NCBI GenBank assembly: GCA_902803365.1
Contig: CADCPU010000371.1
Span: 1 to 6,867, forward strand
Direction of reading: 5' to 3'
Source of the DNA: Oscillospiraceae bacterium
Lineage (GTDB): Bacteria; Bacillota_A; Clostridia; Saccharofermentanales; Saccharofermentanaceae
DNA length: 6,867 nucleotides
Below are positions 1 to 5,572 of this stretch, piece after piece. The first letter of the stretch is position 1. The number at the start of each line of letters is the position of its first letter. The notes below the pieces were generated by a model. It made no database searches, was not told the DNA's origin, and saw only the letters and a list, made by a program, of their open reading frames with translations. Position numbers and translations under genes: made by a program.

Positions 1-3000
1 GCTCCGGGTATCCCTGTAAATAAGGAGATCACTTTTACTTCGAGTAATGAGGATATATTGTCGTTTGAAAACGGTATTCCTGTTTTACATGAGACAGATC
101 AGGATACTCAGACTGTTACAGTAACCGCTTCTTGTACCATAGGAGAAGAGGAGTTTAACCAATCGTTCGAACTGTCGATCAGCAAGCGTTCTATCGGTAC
201 CTTCCAGGATACTTGGCTTGAAGATCAGGTATATACCGGTAATCAGATACTTCCTGATATCCCTGATATCGTCATCAACGGCCATAAGCTTGTAAAGGAT
301 ACGGATTACAGACTTTCAGGTTATTACTATAACAAGGACATAAGTACTGATGAGAAGTGCGGAATGATCTTTTTGTACGGCCAGGGCAGGTACAGAGGTC
401 AGTTGGTATTCAGGTTCAACATCGTTGCCAAGGATATCGCTGATTGTACTATTGAGGCCGTTGCTGATCAGGTATATACGGGAGAACCGATAACTCCTGC
501 TCTTAACATCAAGAACGGTGATGTTTCACTTGTCCTCAACAGAGATTACAGGGTAGTATCGATTACTTCGAATACTGATGCAGGATCTGCATCTATGACT
601 ATCGAAGGTATCGGTAACTATAAGGGAACAAAGGATATCTCCTTTAATATCGTCAGCAGGGATATTGCCGGTGCTTCTGTCTCATCTATCTCTGACAGAG
701 CATATACGGGAAGAGCCGTAACTCCGAATTTCAATGTAGTACTTGATGGTGTGATATTGCAGTCAGGTACTGATTATACTTATGAGATGACAGGCAATAC
801 GGATGTCGGTACTGCTACTGTCACTATAACCGGTATCGGTAACTATAAGGGTGAGATCACATCTTCATTTAATATAACGTCTAAGGACATAAGTGCAGAT
901 GACATTGCTGTCGGAACGATCGACGCTATGCCTTACACGTCTGTTGCCATCGAGCCTGATGTTGTTATCTCATATGGTGAGATGACTCTTGTCAGAGGAA
1001 CTGACTATGAAGTCTCTTATGAAGATAATACAGACATAGGTCAGGCTAAGATCACTATCACAGGTAGCGGAAACTTCACGGGAAGCAGACAGGTCGTTTT
1101 CGAGATCGAGAAGGCATCACTGGTAAGCGATAAGTTGATCATGGCTGAACTCGGTGCAATTGGTTATACGGGCTCTGAGATCACGCCTGAGGTATCATTC
1201 AGCTATGAAGGTGTCGAACTGGTAAAAGACACGGATTATACGATCGAGTACAGCAATAATATTAATGCAGGCAAGGGAAAGATAACTGTGACCGGTATCG
1301 GTAATTACAGCGGTTCCAAGGTCTTTGAATTTGTAATAAGTCCTGTTGAATTTGATTGGGATAAGTTCGCTACGGCATATATCAATCCTAAGACCTATAA
1401 CGGCTCTGCATTTACGCCTGAGATCGATTTTACTTATGACGGTCAGACGCTCACCAAGGACGTTGATTACGAGATCTCATACTCTGATAACGTTAATGCG
1501 GGCGACGCAACTGCATCCATTATCGGCATAGGCAATTATTCAGGTACACTGGATGTTACGTTTAAGATCCGTGAGTGCGCAGTAGGTACGCTTGAAGTCC
1601 GCATTAACAGTAATGATGTATATTCGGGCGGAGAGGTTACACCTGATTTTGAAGTCGTTCAGGGTGACAGAGTGCTCGTTGCGGGTCTTGATTATACATT
1701 TGAACTCAGCGATAACATCGAAGTAGGCAAGGGAAAGATCACTGTTAACGGTATCGGCAATTATTCCGGTTCAACTGAGGTTGAGTTTGATATCGGACGT
1801 TGTCCTCTGGAAGAGTCAGAATTCTCATATACTCCTGTAGGAGAGTTTACTTTTACCGGATCAGAGATAAAGCCTGATCTCAGCTTTGAATACGGTGAAT
1901 CACGTCTTATTAAGGGAACGGATTACGAGCTTACTTACTCGAATAACATCAATGCGGGTACAGCTGCAGTTATCGTTACGGGTCTCGGTAACTACGAAGG
2001 CTCCTTCAGTGTCAACTTTACGATCAGGCCTTTGTCCATCGAAAACGCCGAAGTATCAGAGATCACGGAGCAGTATTATTATGGCGAGGCTGTTGAGCCT
2101 GTTCCTGAAGTAACAGTTGACGGACTGACTCTGGTCTGCGGAACTGACTTTACTCTTTCATATCAGAAGAATACTTCGGCCGGTATGGCAGCATGCTTTA
2201 TCAAGGGTATTGGTAACTATACGGGCAGTACTTTTACGTCGTTTATGATCAGCATACCGACAGCAACAGCGACGCCGGTACCTACGGCTACGGCAACTCC
2301 GGTGCCGACTGCTACGGCAACGCCTGTTCCGACTGCGACTGCAACTCCGGTGCCTACGGCTACAGCTACACCGGTACCTACGGCTACAACGAAGCCGACT
2401 GCTACACCGAAGCCGACAACGACAGTAAAACCTACTGCGACGCCAAAGCCTACTGCAACGACTAAGCCTAAGGCAACTTCGAAGCCTACTGCAACTGCTA
2501 CTCCAAGGCCGACTGCCACAAAGATGCCGACAGCGACTCCGAAGCCTACGGCAACAGTAAAGCCTACCGTCAAGCCGACATCCACACCGAAGCCTACGGC
2601 TACCAAAAAGCCTACAGCTACACCGAGACCTACTGCGACAAAGGCTCCTACGCCTACTCAGGCATCATGGATCCCTACGTCGACGCCTGTTCCTGTCGAT
2701 CCTAAAAAGGATATAATGAGCTTCGTTGAACGTATCTATGTCTATGTGCTCGACAGAGAACCTGAGTCCGGAGGAGCAACTTACTGGACTAATGAACTCT
2801 ACAGGTTTGAGCTTACGGGCGCTCAAGTAGCCGAGCAATTCATCTTCAGCGAAGAATTTATCGGAAGGAATACAAATGATACTGAATTCGTAACTATCCT
2901 GTACAAGACGTTCTTCGGACGTGATGCGGATCAGGCAGGCCTTGATTACTGGCTTGGACAACTGTCTTCGGGCACCATGACTCGTCATGATGTAGCTGCA

Positions 3001-3450
3001 GGCTTTATCAATTCACGAGAGTGGGCAAATACATGTGCTTCTTACGGTATCAGATCAGGAGGCGAGAATGCTCCGACTGAGACGATCGCTGCAACAGAGC
3101 TTACTTATGATTTCGTAAAGAGGATGTATACGACCTGTATGAAGCGTGAATACGATGAAGGCGGTCTCAAGTACTGGTCTGATGAACTTGCGAATTTCCG
3201 TGCTACAGGTGAGTCCTGCGGAGCATCCTTCTTCTTAAGTGAAGAGATGACCAACATGAATCTCAGTGACTTTGAATTCATAATGCGTCTCTACAGAACC
3301 TTTATGGATCGTGAAGCTGATCAGGCAGGTCTTGATTACTGGAGCACACAACTTAAGGGCGGAATGACCCGTCAGGATGTTGTCTTCGGATTTACTCGCA
3401 GTGCTGAGTTTATGGAGAAATGTGTCGAGGCCAGGATACTGCCGTTCTGA
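1..3450 (+). CDS. Large secreted/surface repeat protein with Ig-like repeats, Thr/Pro linker and C-terminal DUF4214 modules (5' partial)
   Basis: The frame is open from base 1, so the true start lies upstream; 1149 codons are visible, ending in TGA. Four regions can be read. (1) Bases 1 to about 185 resemble an atrophied bacterial Ig-like domain (ITFTSSNEDILSFENG, then VTVTASCTIGEEEF). (2) About 220-2256 hold nine repeats of 75-81 residues with the pattern Y-T-G-x2-I-T-P, G-T-D-Y, N-x-N-A-G, G-I-G-N-Y-x-G and a closing F-x-I. (3) About 2257-2700 is a low-complexity Thr/Pro/Ala linker, becoming Lys-rich. (4) About 2710-3450 has four helical half-repeats of the DUF4214 type. Inference: an exported, cell-surface or matrix protein, with the repeats as a stalk and DUF4214 as a possible surface-association module. 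There is no LPxTG signal, no C-terminal membrane helix and no recognisable catalytic domain in the visible part; any enzyme or ligand-binding domain would lie upstream. The domain reading is firm, the function unknown. Confidence 0.9.
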   Translation, partial: APGIPVNKEITFTSSNEDILSFENGIPVLHETDQDTQTVTVTASCTIGEEEFNQSFELSISKRSIGTFQDTWLEDQVYTGNQILPDIPDIVINGHKLVKDTDYRLSGYYYNKDISTDEKCGMIFLYGQGRYRGQLVFRFNIVAKDIADCTIEAVADQVYTGEPITPALNIKNGDVSLVLNRDYRVVSITSNTDAGSASMTIEGIGNYKGTKDISFNIVSRDIAGASVSSISDRAYTGRAVTPNFNVVLDGVILQSGTDYTYEMTGNTDVGTATVTITGIGNYKGEITSSFNITSKDISADDIAVGTIDAMPYTSVAIEPDVVISYGEMTLVRGTDYEVSYEDNTDIGQAKITITGSGNFTGSRQVVFEIEKASLVSDKLIMAELGAIGYTGSEITPEVSFSYEGVELVKDTDYTIEYSNNINAGKGKITVTGIGNYSGSKVFEFVISPVEFDWDKFATAYINPKTYNGSAFTPEIDFTYDGQTLTKDVDYEISYSDNVNAGDATASIIGIGNYSGTLDVTFKIRECAVGTLEVRINSNDVYSGGEVTPDFEVVQGDRVLVAGLDYTFELSDNIEVGKGKITVNGIGNYSGSTEVEFDIGRCPLEESEFSYTPVGEFTFTGSEIKPDLSFEYGESRLIKGTDYELTYSNNINAGTAAVIVTGLGNYEGSFSVNFTIRPLSIENAEVSEITEQYYYGEAVEPVPEVTVDGLTLVCGTDFTLSYQKNTSAGMAACFIKGIGNYTGSTFTSFMISIPTATATPVPTATATPVPTATATPVPTATATPVPTATATPVPTATTKPTATPKPTTTVKPTATPKPTATTKPKATSKPTATATPRPTATKMPTATPKPTATVKPTVKPTSTPKPTATKKPTATPRPTATKAPTPTQASWIPTSTPVPVDPKKDIMSFVERIYVYVLDREPESGGATYWTNELYRFELTGAQVAEQFIFSEEFIGRNTNDTEFVTILYKTFFGRDADQAGLDYWLGQLSSGTMTRHDVAAGFINSREWANTCASYGIRSGGENAPTETIAATELTYDFVKRMYTTCMKREYDEGGLKYWSDELANFRATGESCGASFFLSEEMTNMNLSDFEFIMRLYRTFMDREADQAGLDYWSTQLKGGMTRQDVVFGFTRSAEFMEKCVEARILPF
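220..2256 (+). repeat. Nine tandem Ig-like protein repeats, about 75-81 residues each
   Basis: The Y-T/x-G motif that opens each unit is encoded at 232, 475, 703, 934, 1165, 1396, 1621, 1852 and 2077, so the period is 225-243 bases. Each unit carries GTDY (or a variant such as DTDY, DVDY, GLDY, GTDF) near its middle and G-x-G-N-Y/F-x-G near its end. Unit 1 is the most divergent (NKDISTDEKCG in place of NTDAG, and GQGRYRG in place of GIGNYKG). Unit 4 has YTS and GSGNFTG, unit 6 YNG, unit 7 YSG and unit 9 YYG. The units differ clearly from one another, which points to old duplication and not a fresh tandem expansion. Similar repeats are common in large extracellular proteins of clostridia; I do not assign a Pfam name. 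Confidence 0.85.
2257..2376 (+). repeat. Five 24-bp units encoding PTATATPV, the start of the Thr/Pro linker
   Basis: Five consecutive units (2257-2280, 2281-2304, 2305-2328, 2329-2352, 2353-2376) encode the same eight residues, PTATATPV. Synonymous codons vary between copies: Pro is CCG or CCT, Thr ACA/ACG/ACT, Ala GCA/GCG/GCT and Val GTA/GTG/GTT. The linker then continues to about 2700 with looser K-P-T-A-T and T-P-K-P-T units. Such Thr/Pro linkers usually act as extended, possibly glycosylated, spacers between domains of exported proteins. The glycosylation is inference. Confidence 0.9.
2716..3450 (+). repeat. Four DUF4214-type half-repeats in two pairs
   Basis: Pair A starts near FVERIYVYVLDREPESGG (from 2722) and continues with FVTILYKTFFGRDADQAGLDYW. 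Pair B starts near FVKRMYTTCMKREYDEGG (from 3112) and continues with FIMRLYRTFMDREADQAGLDYW. Each half has the pattern F-V-x2-L/I/M-Y, then R-x-x-D/E, G-x-x-Y-W, then a helix ending in F-x-x-S-x-E. The two second halves share ADQAGLDYW exactly, and their DNA is close (around 2923-2952 and 3314-3343). DUF4214 is found at the ends of many bacterial extracellular proteins; its role is not established. Surface or matrix association is the inference here. Confidence 0.8.
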
Positions 3451-3453
3451 TGA

Positions 3454-4836
3454 TCAGGCAGCAGGGTTATTGATGATACCCGTGAACAGAGGCGTTCCTG
3501 TTTCACTTATGATCTCAAAGATAAACGGTCGGTCGAATGAAAGATCGACCGTTTCTTGTGTCTCGATCGCTCCTGCACATATAGCGAAAACGGTTATGGC
3601 GACAGCCTTGCATCCGTCTTCGTCGATCATGACGCGTGCACACTGAGTTGCATTATCGACATAAAGCTCCTTCTCATCCGTGAGAGGAGAGAAATCAGCT
3701 TTGCCCTGGTCAAAGATATCCGTTACTCCCAGTTTTTTGAGGCAGTCATTTATCTGGTTGTCGCATGATACATCAAACTTCGGAAGTGATAGGTTTACTG
3801 TCGGTACCGTGACACATGATATCTCAGAGAGACGACTGCAGGTGAATATGTCAGCTGAATCCGCATCTTTCAGGATGTCTTCCGGAGTATAGCCTTCTGC
3901 AGGGAGAATGAATCTGACTCCGCCGTTATCGGTCATGCCGAGTTCTATGGCTTCGAGTTTATCTGTCTTTACATAATTCATCATCTCGCTCTGATGCATG
4001 AATTCGCATGTAGTGTCTCCGTCCGGAGCGTGGAATGTCTGTTCGGATGTGTTCTCTTTATAGAATTTGTCTGCCCAGGCTCCTTCAAAGTTTATAGTGG
4101 AAACGATATTGAGGATCATGGAAGGATCAAACTTCATATCGGATGTGTAGTCGCTTAAAAGTCCGTCTGTCTGCTCGTCGAGCCAGCTTCTGTACATCTC
4201 GTTATATCCTTCATCTGACGGATCACCCGTGAATACTGAAGCGTAGTAGTTTTGGGCAAGGCTGTCAAGTGTTTGATCTTTATATTCGGTCGTATTGTTT
4301 GTCCAAAGTGAAGTTCCGATCTTGAGCATCGTTGAATCGCCATCCATATAGTTGGCCTGCCAGATGGAAGTTGAGCCTTTTCTTAGGTCTTCGATATTCT
4401 TACGTTCGAGAAGGTCAAGTATCTGATCTCTGGTGTTTCCGTCAGTGACTTCAGTTGCCATGGCAAGCGCCATATAAAGTCCGACAGGTGAATAGACAGG
4501 GTTTTCCGCCTTACAGTTTTCGAGCATCGGAGCGCATGTTTTGATAAAGAACTCATTATATCCGTCTTTATATCCCGAAGGCTGATCCTGAAGCTTCCTA
4601 ATGGCTTCGTACCAGTCATCGCGATCTTGGACATATTTATCCCAATCATCTTCATCAGGTACAGGATAAGCGGGTAATTCAGGATATACGGGTGAGGCGA
4701 GCTGAGAAGCTTTGGAAGTGTTAACCTTATCTGTTTCTTTCATGGCGTTATCCTCGGCTGAACATGATGTAAGACATGTGAAAAGTGAACTTGCTGCACA
4801 GATGCCGGCTGCGATCTTCTTGATATTCTTTTTCAT
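3454..4836 (-). CDS. Serpin-family serine/cysteine protease inhibitor, predicted lipoprotein
   Basis: The protein has 460 residues. Residues 1-25 form a lipoprotein signal: basic start MKKNIKK, hydrophobic core, then lipobox L-T-S-C with Cys25. A short acidic/Pro linker follows to about residue 85. The serpin fold covers about 90-460, with NPVYSPVGLYMALAM (112-126), ILNIVSTINFEGAW (241-254), LPKFDVS (351-357), LKKLGVTDIF (366-375), the hinge DEDGCKAVAIT (405-415), FDRPFIFEI (434-442) and the end TGIINNPAA. Serpins trap proteases through a reactive loop that inserts into a sheet after cleavage. Counting from hinge Glu406 as P17, P1 falls near Gly422-Ala423, which suggests elastase-like targets if the loop has normal length. 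The stretch before FDRPF is longer than usual, so P1 is uncertain. P14 is Cys, and P11 and P9 are Val and Ile where small residues are usual. The start is supported by AAAGGA (4849-4854), 12 bases upstream. The stop faces the neighbouring gene's stop at 3 bases. Family certain; inhibitory activity likely, not proven. Confidence 0.93.
   Translation of the reverse strand: MKKNIKKIAAGICAASSLFTCLTSCSAEDNAMKETDKVNTSKASQLASPVYPELPAYPVPDEDDWDKYVQDRDDWYEAIRKLQDQPSGYKDGYNEFFIKTCAPMLENCKAENPVYSPVGLYMALAMATEVTDGNTRDQILDLLERKNIEDLRKGSTSIWQANYMDGDSTMLKIGTSLWTNNTTEYKDQTLDSLAQNYYASVFTGDPSDEGYNEMYRSWLDEQTDGLLSDYTSDMKFDPSMILNIVSTINFEGAWADKFYKENTSEQTFHAPDGDTTCEFMHQSEMMNYVKTDKLEAIELGMTDNGGVRFILPAEGYTPEDILKDADSADIFTCSRLSEISCVTVPTVNLSLPKFDVSCDNQINDCLKKLGVTDIFDQGKADFSPLTDEKELYVDNATQCARVMIDEDGCKAVAITVFAICAGAIETQETVDLSFDRPFIFEIISETGTPLFTGIINNPAA
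3523..3554 (+). terminator. Candidate intragenic terminator hairpin for the repeat-protein gene
   Basis: A 12-bp stem with one G-T wobble (AAACGGTCGGTC at 3523-3534 with GATCGACCGTTT at 3543-3554) closes an 8-base loop. It lies 73 bases after the stop of the plus-strand gene, inside the last part of the convergent serpin gene. It is followed on the plus strand by a T-rich but interrupted run (TTTCTTGTGTCT, counting the end of the stem), so it is not a classical rho-independent terminator. No better hairpin separates the two convergent stops. Function is inferred from position and stem strength only. Confidence 0.35.
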
Positions 4837-4904
4837 AGATATGTACCATCCTTTGCCCTTTGTTTACCTATATGACGGGTTTTATCGACGGTTGTTACAT
4901 ATTT

Positions 4905-4936
4905 ATTATAAAGAAAATAATATTATCCTTCTGTAA
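4905..4936 (-). promoter_or_regulatory. Possible serpin promoter (perfect TATAAT, poor -35)
   Basis: On the minus strand TATAAT lies at 4905-4910, about 70 bases before the serpin ATG, in the gap behind the DUF1294 gene. No good -35 sits at 17 bases: TTACAG (4931-4936) gives a 20-base spacer and TTTACA (4932-4937) gives 21. The region is A/T-rich, so a chance TATAAT is possible. If real, it lets the serpin be transcribed independently of DUF1294. Confidence 0.3.
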
Positions 4937-4940
4937 AAGA

Positions 4941-5267
4941 TCAACAAGCGAGGAGATTGATAAGAAGTACCAGAGCTCCGATGTTCATAAGAAGGAAGAG
5001 CGGTACTCCGATAACAAAGTGCGGCTTTCTGATCTTGTGCCTGAAGATGAGCATTCCGAAAAGAGCACCGAGTGAGCCGCCGATGAAGGCGAGAGCGAGA
5101 AGATGCAGCTCCTTGACGCGCCATTTGCCTTTTATGGCAGCGAACTTGTCTGCTCCGTAGATGATAAAGGTGAGAAGGTTCAGTGCACAGATGATCACAA
5201 GAAAGATCTTGTGAGAGAGAAGAAAAGAGAAGATATTCAAGTCGATACCTGTTGCAGCCAATAACAT
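4941..5267 (-). CDS. Small DUF1294-family membrane protein
   Basis: The protein has 108 residues, typical of compact DUF1294 proteins. Family signatures are visible: NLLTFIIYGADKFAAIKGKWRV (about 30-51), then a Glu-Leu helix start, GGSLGALFGM (63-72), FRHKIRKPHF (75-84) and VIGVPL (85-90). Three hydrophobic segments can be read, at about 20-37, 54-74 and 84-104, with the basic loops DKFAAIKGKWRVKE and RHKIRKPH between them; this fits a small inner-membrane protein. The start is supported by GAGGA at 5275-5279, 7 bases before ATG. The gene follows tRNA-Glu on the same strand, after its terminator, leaving little room for a promoter of its own. The biochemical function of the family is unknown and I assign none. 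Confidence 0.88.
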   Translation of the reverse strand: MLLAATGIDLNIFSFLLSHKIFLVIICALNLLTFIIYGADKFAAIKGKWRVKELHLLALAFIGGSLGALFGMLIFRHKIRKPHFVIGVPLFLLMNIGALVLLINLLAC

Positions 5268-5285
5268 AAACCTGTCCTCACAGTC

Positions 5286-5303
5286 TTTTCGAGCGCTCGA
5301 AAA
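5286..5303. promoter_or_regulatory. 18-bp perfect palindrome just upstream of DUF1294 (candidate operator or second hairpin)
   Basis: The sequence TTTTCGAGCGCTCGAAAA is perfectly self-complementary and sits 19 bases before the DUF1294 start, next to the T-run of the tRNA terminator. As RNA it could form a short hairpin, but there is no T-run after it in either direction, so it is not a simple terminator. It could bind a dimeric regulator. It does not match the CIRCE element or the Gram-positive LexA box. Confidence 0.3.
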
Positions 5304-5338
5304 AAATAAAAAAAGAAGTTGTCGATCGACAACTTCTT
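5300..5338 (-). terminator. Rho-independent terminator of tRNA-Glu
   Basis: A perfect 26-bp palindrome (5313-5338, centre TCGATCGA) is followed on the minus strand by TTTTTTATTTTTT-type sequence (5300-5312). It begins 3 bases after the encoded CCA of the tRNA. In RNA the arms can pair with a small loop at the centre. The stem plus U-tract is a classical intrinsic terminator for the tRNA transcript. Confidence 0.9.
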
Positions 5339-5341
5339 AAG

Positions 5342-5416
5342 TGGTGACCCCAACGAGAATCGAACTCGTGATTGCGCCTTGAGAGGGCGCCGTCTTAGCC
5401 GCTTGACCATGGGGCC
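5342..5416 (-). tRNA. tRNA-Glu (anticodon CTC)
   Basis: The 75-base gene folds as a full cloverleaf. Acceptor GGCCCCA pairs with TGGGGTC (one G-T at 2-71), followed by discriminator A and an encoded CCA. The D arm is GTC/GAC, the anticodon stem GCGCC/GGCGC, the anticodon loop CTCTCAA with CTC at 34-36, and the T arm ACGAG/CTCGT with loop TTCGATT. The body matches the Firmicutes tRNA-Glu pattern (TGGTCAAGCGG.TAAGAC). It decodes GAG. It stands alone here, with its own promoter and terminator, and no other tRNA is in the window. Confidence 0.97.
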
Positions 5417-5433
5417 TTGATTAACGCTTGAAT

Positions 5434-5462
5434 ATAGTAGCATATGATTTTGGACTTGGCAA
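5434..5462 (-). promoter_or_regulatory. tRNA-Glu promoter with extended -10
   Basis: On the minus strand TTGCCA (-35, 5457-5462; 5 of 6 consensus bases) is followed by a 17-base spacer and TACTAT (-10, 5434-5439; 4 of 6), preceded by TGC to give an extended -10 TGnTACTAT. The expected transcription start is about 10 bases before the mature tRNA 5' end, which is normal for a tRNA leader. Confidence 0.7.
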
Positions 5463-5485
5463 GTGGTTTTTATAAAAAAAAGTAT

Positions 5486-5520
5486 TTGTTTGGTTAGTGA
5501 AGTGAAAGGGATAATATGAT
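5486..5520 (+). promoter_or_regulatory. Possible uvrA promoter
   Basis: TTGTTT (5486-5491) followed by an 18-base spacer and GATAAT (5510-5515, 5 of 6), or the overlapping TATGAT (5515-5520, 5 of 6) with a weaker -35, could serve as a sigma-A-type promoter about 55 bases before the uvrA start. The -35 is poor in both readings, and the region is A/T-rich. Confidence 0.35.
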
Positions 5521-5537
5521 AGAATAAAAACAAAAAA

Positions 5538-5549
5538 GAACATAATTTC
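5538..5549. promoter_or_regulatory. Weak LexA-box-like site before uvrA
   Basis: GAAC-ATAA-TTTC resembles the Gram-positive LexA box GAAC-N4-GTTC with one mismatch in the right half. It lies between the candidate promoter and the uvrA start, a position where a repressor could act. uvrA is an SOS gene in many Firmicutes. The match is partial and the surroundings are A/T-rich, so chance is possible. Confidence 0.2.
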
Positions 5550-5572
5550 GTTTTTGACAGGATAAACAGTAT

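Noticed and set aside
58..60. TTG as the start of the repeat-protein gene
   Set aside because: The frame is open upstream to base 1 and the residues before it fit the Ig-like domain, so the gene begins outside the window.
2257..2376. CRISPR-like regular 24-base repeats
   Set aside because: The units are contiguous with no spacers, differ at synonymous sites and stay in frame inside a coding region.
2217..2606. 129-residue minus-strand ORF with V-A-V-G repeats
   Set aside because: It is the antisense shadow of the Thr/Pro linker; the low-complexity peptide follows from the repeated codons on the other strand and there is no start context or homology.
2665..2988. 107-residue minus-strand ORF opposite the DUF4214 region
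   Set aside because: No recognisable domain, and it lies wholly over a well-supported gene.
4383..4655. 90-residue minus-strand ORF in another frame of the serpin
   Set aside because: The serpin frame carries all family motifs here; this frame has none.
4915..4932. Terminator for DUF1294 (ATAATATTAT palindrome followed by T-rich sequence on the minus strand)
   Set aside because: The stem is short and only A/T, too weak to call as an intrinsic terminator.
5286..5303. CIRCE or LexA operator
   Set aside because: The palindrome does not match the CIRCE half-sites (TTAGCACTC...GAGTGCTAA) or GAAC-N4-GTTC.
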